Below are positions 1-9,755 of a stretch of 64,000 nucleotides of DNA, piece by piece. The notes beneath the pieces are model-generated. The model saw only the letters and a list, made by a program, of their open reading frames with translations, had not been told where the DNA came from and searched no databases. Made by a program: the position numbers and the translations under genes. The number at the start of each line of letters is the position of its first letter. Position 1 is the stretch's first letter. Source of the DNA: Prolixibacteraceae bacterium (GTDB lineage: Bacteria; Bacteroidota; Bacteroidia; Bacteroidales; Prolixibacteraceae); NCBI GenBank assembly GCA_009773765.1, contig WTWZ01000003.1, forward strand, positions 124,001 to 188,000. The letters are read 5' to 3'.

Positions 1-121
1 AAGATATTAAATGTGTATGGATTGTTGTTTTCAGTTACATAGTGCTTGTTCACAAAATTTTCAGAATATAACGGTAATCAAATTCCTGATGGTTTTTTAT
101 GTGGGCCTGGCACCGGAGCAA

Positions 122-280
122 TCAACTGTCCGGGCAGTTGTTCCTTTCATATTTTTCCATTAAACCCATTAAAAGATACATCTCTTTCTCTTCTCTTTCA
201 TTTTTTGGGCCGGAGCAAATTTCCAGGAAACGTTTTAAACCTTGCTGATAATCTTCTTCTGTTTCAATTTCGTAAATCAT
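122..280 (-). CDS. Small HigA-antitoxin-like ORF (N-terminal part only)
   Basis: This 52-residue frame begins 4 bases after the polA stop codon and is read in the same direction. The pattern ETEEDYQQGLKRFLEI followed by MYLLMGLMEKYERN resembles the helical N-terminal segment of HigA-type antitoxins, which usually read TEEEY..AL.R...LF then ELELL..LIEKYE. The helix-turn-helix that should follow is absent: the frame stops right after the matching segment. It may be a truncated antitoxin, a decayed copy, or a chance frame. No partner toxin lies within the window, and bases 1-121 contain no other gene that I can support. Confidence 0.4.
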   Translation of the reverse strand: MIYEIETEEDYQQGLKRFLEICSGPKNEREEKEMYLLMGLMEKYERNNCPDS

Positions 281-283
281 AAA

Positions 284-3064
284 TTAATGTGCATCGAGCC
301 AATTTGAGGCTGCATTCATTTCAACTGTTAGCTGTACACCAATTTTAACAGCGCCCTCCATTTCAGTTTTAACGATTTGCATAACCTGCTCCAACTCGCT
401 TTTCACCACATCAAAATTCAATTCATCGTGTACCTGAAGTACCATTTTCGATTTCAGTTTCAATGTTTCAAATTGCCGGTAAATATTAATCATCGCAATT
501 TTAATAATATCGGCTGCCGAGCCCTGAATTGGAGCATTTATCGCATTTCGTTCCGCCATTCCGCGCACAACGGCGTTGGCTGAATTGATGTCGGATAAAT
601 AACGTTTTCGGCCTTTAATTGTTTGAATAAACCCCTGATTTCTTGCAAGTTCAATCTGTTTGTCCATAAATTGCCTGATTTTTGGGAAATTCCGGAAATA
701 TCCGTCAATCAACTCTTTGGCTTCTGAACGCGGAATATTTAACCGCTGCGACAGCCCAAATGCCGAAATTCCATAAATAATCCCGAAGTTGGCGGTTTTC
801 GCTTTCCGGCGCATTTCGCCACTAACTTCTTCTTCGGGAATCTGGTAAATTTTAGCTGCGGTTATCGCGTGGATGTCTTTGCCTTCGTTAAAAGCTTTCA
901 GCATTTCCTCATCTTGGCTCAGCGCCGCCATAATCCGCAACTCGATTTGCGAATAGTCGGCCGATAAAAAAGTATGGTTTTCGTCAGTCGGAATAAATGC
1001 TTTACGTATTTCGCGACCGTTTTCTGAACGAATCGGAATATTCTGAAGATTCGGGTTTACCGAACTTAACCTTCCCGTTGCTGCAATCGCCTGATTGTAT
1101 GAAGTATGAATCTTACCGGTTTTTCTATCGACCAACAACGGGAGTGCCTCAACATAAGTTGAAAGCAACTTTTTCAATCCCCTGAAATCGAGTATTTTCT
1201 GAACTATCGGGTGTTTGTGAACCAACTGAACCAAGGTTTCTTCGGCAGTTGAATACTGTTTGGTCTTTGTTTTTTTTGCGTCTGAGTCAATTTTCAGTTT
1301 TTCAAAAAGAATTATTCCGAGCTGTTGAGGAGACGAAACATTGAAAGATGTGCCTGCAAGTTCGATGATCTCTTTTTCGAGTTGAATTATTTGTTCGAGC
1401 AAAACTTTTGCAAAAAGGTTTAGCTCGTCGGAATTGATTTTTACACCGGCATTTTCCATGTGTGCAAGCACTGGAATCAAATGCATTTCCATGGTTTCAA
1501 ACAACTCGCGGACACCGGATTTTTCCAAATCAGGATCGATTTTCTGTTTTAATTGGAAAGTCAGGTCGGCATCCTCGCATGAATAATCGCGCAATTTTTC
1601 GGGCGAAACCGAACGCATGGTTATCTGGTTTTTGCCCTTTTTCCCGATTAAATCGTAGGTCGGGATTTTTTTGTAGTTGAGGTAAATATCGCACAGAAAA
1701 TCGAGGTTGTGCTTTAAATCGGGCTGAATAAGATAATGCGCAATCATTGTATCGTACAATTTGCCTTTTATTTCGATGCCGTAATTGCTCAGCATCAGCA
1801 TATCGAACTTGATGTTTTGCCCGATTTTGGTAATGTTTTCGTCGGCAAATATTTCGCGAAACTCATCGATTACTTTTTGTGCTTCCTGCTGATTTTTGGG
1901 TATTGTTACGCAATATGCCTCGTGTTTTCTGAATGCAAACGACATACAAACAATATCCGACGATTGCGTGTCAAGGCCGGTGGTTTCGGTATCGAAACAA
2001 AACTCGTCCTGCACCGACAGTTCAGCACGCAGACTTGCGCGCTGAATTTCGTTTTCAATTAAATAATACTGATGAGGAATTGTTTCAATGGTTTCCATCT
2101 TTTTCCCGATTTGTTCCATTTCGGGAGAACCCATATCAAACAAAGTTCCCTGGAAATTCATTTCCGCCTGAACCGGGGCTTCTTTTAACTTTAACCGTTG
2201 AATCAGTGTCCTGAATTCCAGTTCTTCAAAAAGCGAAATTAGCGCCTCTTTGTTAACCTCGTCGCGGGTGAGGTTTTTAGTATTGAATTCGATGGGAACA
2301 TCCAAAATGATGGTTGCCAGATGTCTTGAAAGTCTCACCTGTTTCTCAAATTCAATTAAATTATCTTTTTGCTTGCCTTTTAGCTTATCGATATTTTGGT
2401 AAATACCGTCGATGCTGCCGAAATCGGCAATCAGTTTTTCTGCGGTTTTCGGGCCAATTCCAGGGCAACCCGGAATATTATCGGCGGCGTCGCCCATCAA
2501 TCCCAGAATATCAATTACCTGGCCGGATGTTTTAATCCCGAAATTTTCCTGCACTTCCTTTAATCCCCAAACTTCGGCATCATCGCCACCTTTCCCGGGT
2601 TTGTACATAAAAATATTATCCGAAACCAGTTGCGCGTAATCTTTGTCGGGAGTCATCATATAAGTGGTAAATCCCTGTTTTTCTGCTTCTTTGGCCAGGG
2701 TGCCTATTACATCGTCGGCTTCAAAACCTGCCAATTCGATAATTGGAATATTAAATCCTTCAATAATTTTGCGGATGTACGGAATTGATTTTCTGAGATC
2801 TTCGGGCATTGCTTCGCGGTTAGCTTTATATTCCGGAAATATTTCATGTCGAAAAGTCGGCGCCGAAACATCGAAAACAACACCGATATAATCGGGTTTT
2901 TCTTTCTCCAAAACCTGTACAATTGAATTTGTAACACCCAGCATTGCCGAGGTATTTACTCCTTTCGAATTAAACCGGGGGTTTCGGATAAAGGCAAAAT
3001 AACTGCGGTAAATCAACGCGTACGCGTCAAGAAGAAAGAGTTTTTGATTATTATTTTCAGACAT
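284..3064 (-). CDS. polA: DNA polymerase I
   Basis: The 926-residue product has the full three-domain layout of Pol I, which fills gaps and removes primers during replication and repair. The 5'-nuclease domain is at the N-terminus (LFLLDAYALIYRSYFAF). The 3'-5' exonuclease domain starts near residue 350 and keeps its acidic residues: CFDTETTGLD, GQNIKFDML and the YSCED motif. Proofreading is therefore probably active, unlike in Taq-type enzymes. The polymerase domain carries motif A (ADYSQIELR from about 702), motif B (RRKAKTANFGIIYG from about 752) and motif C (VHDEL near 879). It follows queD by 12 bases and may share its transcript. Confidence 0.98.
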   Translation of the reverse strand: MSENNNQKLFLLDAYALIYRSYFAFIRNPRFNSKGVNTSAMLGVTNSIVQVLEKEKPDYIGVVFDVSAPTFRHEIFPEYKANREAMPEDLRKSIPYIRKIIEGFNIPIIELAGFEADDVIGTLAKEAEKQGFTTYMMTPDKDYAQLVSDNIFMYKPGKGGDDAEVWGLKEVQENFGIKTSGQVIDILGLMGDAADNIPGCPGIGPKTAEKLIADFGSIDGIYQNIDKLKGKQKDNLIEFEKQVRLSRHLATIILDVPIEFNTKNLTRDEVNKEALISLFEELEFRTLIQRLKLKEAPVQAEMNFQGTLFDMGSPEMEQIGKKMETIETIPHQYYLIENEIQRASLRAELSVQDEFCFDTETTGLDTQSSDIVCMSFAFRKHEAYCVTIPKNQQEAQKVIDEFREIFADENITKIGQNIKFDMLMLSNYGIEIKGKLYDTMIAHYLIQPDLKHNLDFLCDIYLNYKKIPTYDLIGKKGKNQITMRSVSPEKLRDYSCEDADLTFQLKQKIDPDLEKSGVRELFETMEMHLIPVLAHMENAGVKINSDELNLFAKVLLEQIIQLEKEIIELAGTSFNVSSPQQLGIILFEKLKIDSDAKKTKTKQYSTAEETLVQLVHKHPIVQKILDFRGLKKLLSTYVEALPLLVDRKTGKIHTSYNQAIAATGRLSSVNPNLQNIPIRSENGREIRKAFIPTDENHTFLSADYSQIELRIMAALSQDEEMLKAFNEGKDIHAITAAKIYQIPEEEVSGEMRRKAKTANFGIIYGISAFGLSQRLNIPRSEAKELIDGYFRNFPKIRQFMDKQIELARNQGFIQTIKGRKRYLSDINSANAVVRGMAERNAINAPIQGSAADIIKIAMINIYRQFETLKLKSKMVLQVHDELNFDVVKSELEQVMQIVKTEMEGAVKIGVQLTVEMNAASNWLDAH

Positions 3065-3076
3065 GATATAATTCTT

Positions 3077-3526
3077 TTACTGATTATCGGATGCAAACCA
3101 TTCTGCAAACGAAGTTTCGGTTTCGTACAATCTGATGCTAAATAAATTAACACCGGCAGGCAAATGTTGTTGAAGCATTTCGGAAATATAAATTGCAATG
3201 TTCTCAGATGTGGGCTGAAAATCAACAATGAATATACGTTCGTTTATTTGTTTGAGCAACTCAAGTTGTTGATGGGAAACCATCATGTTTACCATCAGCG
3301 CATGGTCGAAACGATTAATGATTTGTGTTTTTACAATGTTTTTGAGTTCGCTGAAATCGAGAACCATCCCGTCTTTTGGGTGGCCCGGCTCGTTTAGTGG
3401 TTCGCCGGAAATTGTAACCTCCAGATTGTAGGAATGACCGTGAATATTACGGCACAGCCCGTCGTATTCATACAATGTATGCGCCATTTCGAAATGAAAC
3501 CGTTTTGTGATCCTTATTTTTGGCAT
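3077..3526 (-). CDS. queD: 6-carboxytetrahydropterin synthase / 6-pyruvoyltetrahydropterin synthase family (QueD)
   Basis: This 149-residue protein belongs to the 6-pyruvoyltetrahydropterin synthase fold family. In bacteria this usually means QueD, which makes 6-carboxytetrahydropterin for queuosine. The zinc ligands are visible as His16 (MAH), His29 and His31 (NIHGHSYNLEV), and a Cys at position 25 is in the usual place of the catalytic thiol. The C-terminal ETETSFAEW provides the conserved Glu that grips the pterin. The length is slightly above the typical 120-145. It sits between the barrel protein (3 bases upstream) and polA, so the three probably form one transcription unit. No other queuosine gene is in the window. 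Confidence 0.9.
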   Translation of the reverse strand: MPKIRITKRFHFEMAHTLYEYDGLCRNIHGHSYNLEVTISGEPLNEPGHPKDGMVLDFSELKNIVKTQIINRFDHALMVNMMVSHQQLELLKQINERIFIVDFQPTSENIAIYISEMLQQHLPAGVNLFSIRLYETETSFAEWFASDNQ

Positions 3527-3529
3527 GAT

Positions 3530-4903
3530 TTAAAAATATATCTGAGTTTGCAAAATTACCTGCCCTTTTGAGCTTGTCCACAGTTGCTGTTCTTCAACTT
3601 CGGTGTAAATTGGCCGCGATGAGTATTGCAAAGTCCATTTCAGGTTGTGCCCGTACATCAGCCAGTTAATTCCGGCATCGAACTGAAAAGAGGCTTCATC
3701 AAGCGCTTCAAATTTTTTAAAAGTAACTGCGCCAAAAGGCTGGAACCGGTTTTTCAATCCGTTGCCTGGCAACAGGTATCCCAGTTCTGCACGAACAATG
3801 TGGCCGGTTCCAACTTCCCACTCCGCATTTCCCGGGCCCTGCGGCAATGCCTGCGCATAATCCATTTTTGAAACATTCATTTTACCCATTGAGCGGAGGT
3901 AGCTGGGGCCAAAAAAATTGTAGTAATAACCTAAATACGAAGTTATTGCGCCCTTATTTTTTGTGGGCATATCTAAAAAAACATCCATGGCAACCAAAAA
4001 AATATCGCTGATTTGAGAGGGATAATAACCGGCAAAGTTGGGAAGTAAATGCTCGTTTCCGGTTGATATGAGCCAGTCGGCAAGAAACGGGTCAACGGTT
4101 GATAAATCTTTTTCAGCCTCAACCAGCATTGCCTCGGGATGATAATAAAACCCGGCGCCTACATTCAGCATCCGGGCGCGGCCCAGGTTATTCATGGTCA
4201 TGTAGGGGAACAGTATGTTTTCCTTATCAAAAAACTGCCATTCAAAATAGCCTTTCAGCGCAAAGTTCTCGTTAATCCTTTCGGTGGTTATGGGTGAGGA
4301 AACCGAATCAATTCCATATTCAAAAGGTTTTACCACCGAAACACGGTAGTGTAGTTTATCTAAAGTACCTTTTGCATAAATTCCCAGTTGCCGCCCGTTC
4401 CTATCGAATGTTCCACCAACAGGATAAGCAAACCCGGGATTATCGACCACCAGAAATTCGGGAAGTTTATTGTTTGAATAACGTGAAATACCATTCCAGG
4501 TATTCAATCCAAAACCAAGGTGTAGCTTGTCTTTCACGAAGATAAATTCGGTTTCGGCATTGTAAAGTTGAATTGATGGGCTTTGCTTGGTTTGGTATGA
4601 AATGTTATCGGCGCCAATTTGGGTGTAAATAAAAACCCTGTCCATAAGGGAAGTATAAAAAATGAGCCTGCTGCGCCGGATACCCAAATCGATGTCGGCG
4701 TATTGCTCCACACCGTTATAATCGGGATTGTTCCAGATGTAACGGGTCCAGATTTGGTTCACCATTAACATTCCGGCATACGAACTTTTGTCATCGGATA
4801 AGTACCACCTTAGATTTGGCATTTTTACATCGTCCTGCGCAACTGCAATTAAGATGTTAATCAGTAACAGAAAAGTAACGAGAAGTTTCAGAAACCGGCG
4901 CAT
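3530..4903 (-). CDS. Putative outer-membrane porin (O/P-like beta barrel)
   Basis: The 457-residue protein starts with a clear signal peptide (hydrophobic residues about 5-20, predicted cut after AVA at about 22). Alternating amphipathic strands follow, and the sequence ends with a terminal Phe (LQTQIYF), the usual outer-membrane barrel ending. Segments such as RRSRLIFYTSLMDRVFIYTQIG and ELGYLLPGNGLKNRFQPFGAV look like strands of Bacteroidota porins related to the phosphate-selective O/P group. The substrate cannot be inferred. It is the first gene of the run leading into queD and polA. I saw no consensus TAnnTTTG element in the 147-base gap upstream. Confidence 0.65.
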   Translation of the reverse strand: MRRFLKLLVTFLLLINILIAVAQDDVKMPNLRWYLSDDKSSYAGMLMVNQIWTRYIWNNPDYNGVEQYADIDLGIRRSRLIFYTSLMDRVFIYTQIGADNISYQTKQSPSIQLYNAETEFIFVKDKLHLGFGLNTWNGISRYSNNKLPEFLVVDNPGFAYPVGGTFDRNGRQLGIYAKGTLDKLHYRVSVVKPFEYGIDSVSSPITTERINENFALKGYFEWQFFDKENILFPYMTMNNLGRARMLNVGAGFYYHPEAMLVEAEKDLSTVDPFLADWLISTGNEHLLPNFAGYYPSQISDIFLVAMDVFLDMPTKNKGAITSYLGYYYNFFGPSYLRSMGKMNVSKMDYAQALPQGPGNAEWEVGTGHIVRAELGYLLPGNGLKNRFQPFGAVTFKKFEALDEASFQFDAGINWLMYGHNLKWTLQYSSRPIYTEVEEQQLWTSSKGQVILQTQIYF

Positions 4904-5050
4904 AAACTGGATTGTCTTACAGATAAAAATATTTGCGTTGGCTAAATTAGTTTAAAAAAAATTCGGGATTGTTCTTTGCTCCCCTTTCTTGCCCTCTTTT
5001 TTTCTTCGCGATAATTTTTTTGTTTTCCTTTCATTTTAAAATGGTGTTTT

Positions 5051-6340
5051 TTAAATCTCAACCACCTTATATTTTCGCACAAATTCTGGATCTATTTCCA
5101 CGCCCAATCCAGGGCCGGTGGGCACTTTAACCATTCCGTTTTCACTTCGGAGGGGAGATGTTTTACATTCAAACTTAATATCGGTTTTAAATCCTTTAAA
5201 CTCATTATATTGGAGTGCATTTGGCAGCGCCGAAACAAAGTGCACCATGTACAAAAAACCCAAATCTCCTCCCGACATGTGTGGCGTGCATTTTTTCCCC
5301 AGTGCATTTGCCATCAGCGCCACTTTCATCGAGCGGATCATTCCCCCAAAATAGTTGGTATCGGGTTGAACGATTTCAACTCCGTCGTTGGCAATCAGCC
5401 AGCGAAATCCGTGCAAACTGTATTCCTGTTCTCCTCCGGCAACCGGAATGGTTAGTGCATCGGCCACCATTTTAGTTTCTTCATACCAGTCGAATGGAAC
5501 GGGTTCTTCAAAGAATTGAAACCGATACTCCTCCAGCAATTTTCCTACCCTGATTGCTTCTTTTACCGAATAAAAACCATTTGAATCGGCATACAAAACC
5601 ATGTCGTCACCAAAAGTTTTCCGAACCAGCGGAATGATAGTTTCTGTTCTTCCCGGAGGGCCAACTGCGTTGATATCACTGGTCATAAACATCAGTCCGC
5701 CAACTTTAATTTTCAGCGCCTTTGCGCTGTATTCAGCCACATCGCGTTTTATCAGTTCCAACGATTCCCCCACCGGTTTTTCGCGGTATTCGGTAGCCTG
5801 GTAAACCGCAACTTCACGGTGGTGAATTTCCCCAAACAGTTCTCCCATCGGTTTTCCGGCAATCTTTCCCATCATATCGAGAATGGCAAATTCAACGGAA
5901 GACAACGGAACACCCAGCGCCATCCCCGACAGCCTGAAATTAAGATTATAGATGAACACCTTTTCCATCAACACATCCAGGCCGCGTGCATCTTTACCAA
6001 TAAAAAATGGCTTTACCAGATTATTAAAAACCGGATACAGCGAACGCATTTGACCGCCATTACTTACCGCCATGCCTTCTTCGCCGTTTTTCGATCGCAC
6101 CCGGCATAAAAAACTGTTCTCATTCCGAAGCAGTTCAAGCGTTTCAATAATCACGGGCGAACTGAACAACCCTCTTTTAAATACTGGTTGCTGAAGAATT
6201 TTGTCCAGCTTTTCGTAGTTCTCCTTTACTTTTTCAGAGATTGCTGCAGATGGTTTTTGAGCGTAGGCCGAAACCGGCACTGCTGCGGCCAGACTACTGG
6301 CTAAAGCTGTTGTTATAAAATTGCGGCGATTTGTTTTCAT
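5051..6340 (-). CDS. Mandelate racemase / muconate-lactonizing (enolase superfamily) protein with Tat signal
   Basis: The first 27 residues form a twin-arginine signal (NRRNFITTALASSLAAAVPVSAYA), so the enzyme is exported folded. The remainder is an enolase-superfamily barrel: the K-x-K pair at 210/212, metal ligands Asp252 (YADSNG), Glu278/279 (FFEEP) and Glu304 (GGEQE), and the Asp327 plus His354 (TPHMSGGD) dyad typical of the mandelate racemase subgroup. Such enzymes abstract a proton alpha to a carboxylate, commonly in acid-sugar dehydration or racemisation. The substrate is not predictable here. It is transcribed alone; flanking genes are unrelated. Confidence 0.85.
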   Translation of the reverse strand: MKTNRRNFITTALASSLAAAVPVSAYAQKPSAAISEKVKENYEKLDKILQQPVFKRGLFSSPVIIETLELLRNENSFLCRVRSKNGEEGMAVSNGGQMRSLYPVFNNLVKPFFIGKDARGLDVLMEKVFIYNLNFRLSGMALGVPLSSVEFAILDMMGKIAGKPMGELFGEIHHREVAVYQATEYREKPVGESLELIKRDVAEYSAKALKIKVGGLMFMTSDINAVGPPGRTETIIPLVRKTFGDDMVLYADSNGFYSVKEAIRVGKLLEEYRFQFFEEPVPFDWYEETKMVADALTIPVAGGEQEYSLHGFRWLIANDGVEIVQPDTNYFGGMIRSMKVALMANALGKKCTPHMSGGDLGFLYMVHFVSALPNALQYNEFKGFKTDIKFECKTSPLRSENGMVKVPTGPGLGVEIDPEFVRKYKVVEI

Positions 6341-6511
6341 TAATAAAGAATTGACAGAACAGGAACAAAATTAAGAAAATAGGGAACCGATCTATTTGTT
6401 TGACAATTTATATACCATTGACTCTCTATCAGTTTAGCCTTTGGTGCATTTTTGCGGTTTAACTTGTAAATTGTGAATAATTTTCCCGTATCCTCTATAT
6501 TAATCTCTATT

Positions 6512-6546
6512 AAAAAAGGCTTAACTATTTAATAGTCAAGCCTTTT
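6512..6546 (-). terminator. Rho-independent terminator after tRNA-Leu
   Basis: On the minus strand an inverted repeat AAAAGGCTTGACTATT / AATAGTTAAGCCTTTT with a one-base centre ends in a T run. It lies 4 bases beyond the tRNA-Leu 3' end and would stop the tRNA transcript. Confidence 0.75.
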
Positions 6547-6550
6547 AAGT

Positions 6551-6633
6551 ACCCGGGGCGGGACTTGAACCCGCACGAACATAATGTTCATTGGATTTTA
6601 AGTCCAACGTGTCTACCATTCCACCACCTGGGC
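6551..6633 (-). tRNA. tRNA-Leu (anticodon TAA)
   Basis: The minus strand reads GCCCAGG at the 5' acceptor and contains the anticodon loop CTTAAAA within the stem TTGGA/TCCAA, so the anticodon is TAA. A class II variable arm (TGAACATTATGTTCG region) and a normal T-arm GCGGG-TTCAAGT-CCCGC follow. The 3' acceptor strand is CCCGGGT. Pairing it with GCCCAGG leaves an A-C mismatch at pair 5-68, which is unusual. CCA is not encoded. A second, clearly broken copy lies 110 bases upstream, so this one is presumably the functional gene. Confidence 0.85.
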
Positions 6634-6694
6634 ATCCTTAAGTTTTCAACGAACGGTAAACCCCGACACTCTGTGCCGGGACAACCCCTCTTTT

Positions 6695-6717
6695 TACTGG
6701 AGCGGGAAACGAGACTC
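6695..6717 (-). pseudogene. Fragment of tRNA-Gly 3' end
   Basis: The stretch ACTGGAGCGGGAAACGAGACTC repeats the tail of the intact tRNA-Gly gene and its downstream flank (6827-6847), with one extra G. Only the acceptor 3' strand and part of the T-arm are present; sequence beyond is unrelated. It is evidence that the Gly-Leu tRNA pair was once duplicated. Confidence 0.6.
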
Positions 6718-6742
6718 CCCTTCTGACGGGGCATCGGGGCAG

Positions 6743-6810
6743 GAAACCCGCACGAACACATTGTTCATTGGATTTTAAGTTAAACGTGCCTGCCATTTCG
6801 CCACCTGGGC
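6743..6810 (-). pseudogene. Degenerate tRNA-Leu(TAA) copy
   Basis: About 68 bases match the intact tRNA-Leu at 6551-6633, including GCCCAGGTGG at the 5' end and the TTAAAATCCAATGAAC anticodon and variable-arm region. Several substitutions disrupt it: the anticodon stem 5' side is TTTAA instead of TTGGA, so it no longer pairs with TCCAA. The 3' end is replaced by unrelated sequence, removing the T-arm 3' strand and the acceptor. It cannot fold as a tRNA and is a decayed duplicate. Confidence 0.7.
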
Positions 6811-6829
6811 ATCCTAATATTTATTTACT

Positions 6830-6903
<74 letters not shown>

Positions 6904-6955
6904 TTATTTTAAAGAACTTTTTAATATTTAGGGGAGCCTCTTTTTTTAAGTGGTG

Positions 6956-6986
6956 CAAATATATGGCTATTTTTTTATCTCACAAA
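6956..6986 (-). promoter_or_regulatory. Bacteroidota-type promoter for the tRNA-Gly/Leu unit
   Basis: On the minus strand, TTTG followed by 19 bases and TATATTTG matches the Bacteroidota primary-sigma pattern (TTTG at -33 and TAnnTTTG at -7). It ends about 52 bases before the tRNA-Gly 5' end. The same arrangement precedes the initiator tRNA at 54206-54278. Confidence 0.75.
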
Positions 6987-7010
6987 ATAAATGAAATAAA
7001 ATTGCTGCCA

Positions 7011-9629
7011 TTATCTCAACCCCGTCAATTTCCTGATTTCATTGAGTTTGTTCAACGCCTCAATCGGCGTTAGGTTGTTGATGTCCAGGCCGGCAATTTC
7101 GTCCCTGATCTGTTTCAGCACCGGGTCGTCCAACTGAAAAAAGCTGAGTTGCATCCCTTCGCGTTTTTCCCTGATTTCGCCCAATGGTTTGGCAAGACTT
7201 CCTTTTTCCCTTCCGGCTTCCAGTTTTACCAGGATTTGTTCGGCACGTTTGATTACCGATTTGGGCATTCCGGCCATTCCGGCCACATGAATCCCAAAAC
7301 TGTGATTACTGCCGCCCCGAACCAGTTTTCGGAGGAAAATGACTTTGTTCCCGACTTCTTTAATAGAAACATTAAAGTTCCTTACGCGGGGAAATGCGCC
7401 TTCCATTTCGTTTAACTCGTGGTAGTGGGTTGCAAAAAGTGTTTTTGCTTTGGCACGCGGGTGTTCATGCAAATGCTCAACCACCGACCATGCAATCGAA
7501 ATTCCGTCGTAGGTTGAAGTTCCGCGGCCAAGTTCATCGAACAAAATCAGGCTGCGGTCAGATACATTGTTTAAAATACTCGCCGCTTCATTCATTTCTA
7601 CCATAAAAGTTGACTCACCCAGCGAAATATTGTCGGAAGCGCCAACGCGAGTAAATATTTTATCGACAAAACCTATTTCAGCTTTTTCGGCCGGTACAAA
7701 CGAACCCATTTGAGCCAGCAAAACTATCAGTGCGGTTTGCCTTAATAAAGCCGATTTACCCGCCATATTCGGGCCAGTGATGATTATGATTTGTTGCTCT
7801 TCCTGGTCTAACAAAACATCGTTCGAAATATAGGACTCTCCAATAGGGAGCTGATGTTCGATTACCGGATGCCGTCCGCTTTTAATATCTATGGTGGCCG
7901 AATCGTTAATTTGGGGGCGAAAATAGCCGTAAGTGGCGGCACATTTCGAGAACGACAAAAGACAGTCGATTTGAGCCAGAATATTGGAATTGAGCTGAAT
8001 GGCTGAAATGTATTCGGAAAGGGCAAAAACCAAATCAGTAAAAATCCTGGTTTCGAGTGTTTGAATTTTCTCCTCGGCGCCAAGAATTTTAGTTTCGTAT
8101 TCTTTCAGTTCTTCGGTAATATATCGCTCGGCGCCTACCAGGGTTTGTTTCCGAATCCAACCAGGCGGAACTTTATCTTTATGCGTATTTCTTACTTCGA
8201 TATAATACCCGAAAACATTGTTAAAACTTATTTTCAGGGATGGAATTCCGCATTTGTCGCTTTCGCGTTTTTGTATTTTTGCCAGAAAATCTTTTCCTGA
8301 ATAGGCTATTTCCCTCAAATCATCCAGTTCCTGGGAGATTCCGCTGGCAATTACCCTGCCTTTATTAATCGCAGTGGGTGGGTCGGAGATAATTTCTTTT
8401 TGAATTTTTTCGCGGATCAAATCACAGGGATTTAACTGTTCCGAAAATCGGTTCAAAGCTACGTTTTCAACTGCGGCACAAGCCTGTTTAATTGGAATTA
8501 TCGCATTTAAGGCATGTTTTACCTGCTCTACTTCCCGCGGATTAATCCTGCCAACGGCAACTTTCGAAACCAGGCGTTCCAAATCGCCAATCTGTCGTAA
8601 ATATTCGTCGGTGATTTCTTTTATTTCAGGATTTTTCAGGAATAATTCCACAACGTCCAAGCGGCGGTTAATGGGCTCAATATCCTTCAGCGGCAGCGCC
8701 ATCCAGCGTTTCAGCAGCCGCGAACCCATAGGCGAAATAGTTTTGTCAACCACATCAATCAGCGATTTTCCGTTTTCCTGAATAGGTGAAAAAAGTTCAA
8801 GGTTGCGAATGGTAAACCTGTCGAGCCAAACGTAATGGTCCTCTTCAATACGGCTTAAATTATTGATGTGGCTTAGCCGGTTGTGTTGAGTAATATCGAG
8901 GTAATGCAAAATTGCGCCTGCGGCAATAATTGCCAGTTGCATTCCCTGAACCCCAAAACCTTTTAACGACGAAGTTTCAAAATGTCGTTTTAACCTGTCG
9001 GTTGCTGCATCGTCTGTGTAAACCCAGTCTTCAAGATTGAAAGTGTAATATTTCGGGCCGAATATTTCGCTGAACTCACTTCCCCGCCCTCTTTGAAACA
9101 ACACTTCCTTGGGCTGAAAAGAGCTCAGCAGTTTGTCGATGTATTCAAATTTCCCCTGGGCCGTTAAAAATTCTCCGGTTGAAATGTCGAGAAAAGCAAC
9201 GCCTGCCATTTTTTTATCGAAATGGACTGACGCCAGAAAATTGTTTTCGCGGTTTTCCAAAATATTGTCGTTGATGGAAACGCCGGGGGTGACTAATTCG
9301 GTGATGCCCCGTTTTACAATGGTTTTGGTGAGTTTGGGGTCTTCCAGTTGTTCGCAAATGGCAACCCGCTGGCCGGCACGCACCAATTTTGGCAGATAGG
9401 TGTCGAGCGCGTGGTACGGAAAACCGGCCAACTCAACGTAACTTGCCGCACCATTGGCGCGACGGGTTAAAGTAATCCCTAAAATCCCGGCGGTTTTAAC
9501 CGCATCCTCGCCAAAAGTTTCGTAAAAATCGCCTACCCTGAACAGCAAAACTGCATCAGGATGTTTCTCCTTGATGGCATAATATTGTTTCATCAAAGGA
9601 GTTTCAACATATTTTCTTGTGTCGGCCAT
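7011..9629 (-). CDS. mutS: DNA mismatch repair protein MutS
   Basis: The 872-residue protein recognises mismatches and recruits MutL. The N-terminal mismatch-reading motif F-x-E is Phe35-Tyr36-Glu37 (GDFYETF). Connector, lever and clamp domains follow. The ATPase has Walker A GPNMAGKS at 619-626, Walker B ILFDE with Asp698 and Glu699, and the signature GESTFM. The C-terminal region [10 protein letters not shown] through the last helix matches full-length MutS1 rather than MutS2. It is flanked by tRNA genes downstream and divergent ricT upstream. mutL is not in the window. Confidence 0.98.
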   Translation of the reverse strand: MADTRKYVETPLMKQYYAIKEKHPDAVLLFRVGDFYETFGEDAVKTAGILGITLTRRANGAASYVELAGFPYHALDTYLPKLVRAGQRVAICEQLEDPKLTKTIVKRGITELVTPGVSINDNILENRENNFLASVHFDKKMAGVAFLDISTGEFLTAQGKFEYIDKLLSSFQPKEVLFQRGRGSEFSEIFGPKYYTFNLEDWVYTDDAATDRLKRHFETSSLKGFGVQGMQLAIIAAGAILHYLDITQHNRLSHINNLSRIEEDHYVWLDRFTIRNLELFSPIQENGKSLIDVVDKTISPMGSRLLKRWMALPLKDIEPINRRLDVVELFLKNPEIKEITDEYLRQIGDLERLVSKVAVGRINPREVEQVKHALNAIIPIKQACAAVENVALNRFSEQLNPCDLIREKIQKEIISDPPTAINKGRVIASGISQELDDLREIAYSGKDFLAKIQKRESDKCGIPSLKISFNNVFGYYIEVRNTHKDKVPPGWIRKQTLVGAERYITEELKEYETKILGAEEKIQTLETRIFTDLVFALSEYISAIQLNSNILAQIDCLLSFSKCAATYGYFRPQINDSATIDIKSGRHPVIEHQLPIGESYISNDVLLDQEEQQIIIITGPNMAGKSALLRQTALIVLLAQMGSFVPAEKAEIGFVDKIFTRVGASDNISLGESTFMVEMNEAASILNNVSDRSLILFDELGRGTSTYDGISIAWSVVEHLHEHPRAKAKTLFATHYHELNEMEGAFPRVRNFNVSIKEVGNKVIFLRKLVRGGSNHSFGIHVAGMAGMPKSVIKRAEQILVKLEAGREKGSLAKPLGEIREKREGMQLSFFQLDDPVLKQIRDEIAGLDINNLTPIEALNKLNEIRKLTGLR

Positions 9630-9755
9630 TCGCAGACAAAGATAATTTTTTGACGGTTGAAGGGAAAAATTCGGGTTGAAATAAATCCATACAGATTACG
9701 ACATTTTAATCTTTTATTTCAATATTTGCAGTTTATTATTTAAAGACGGGATGAA

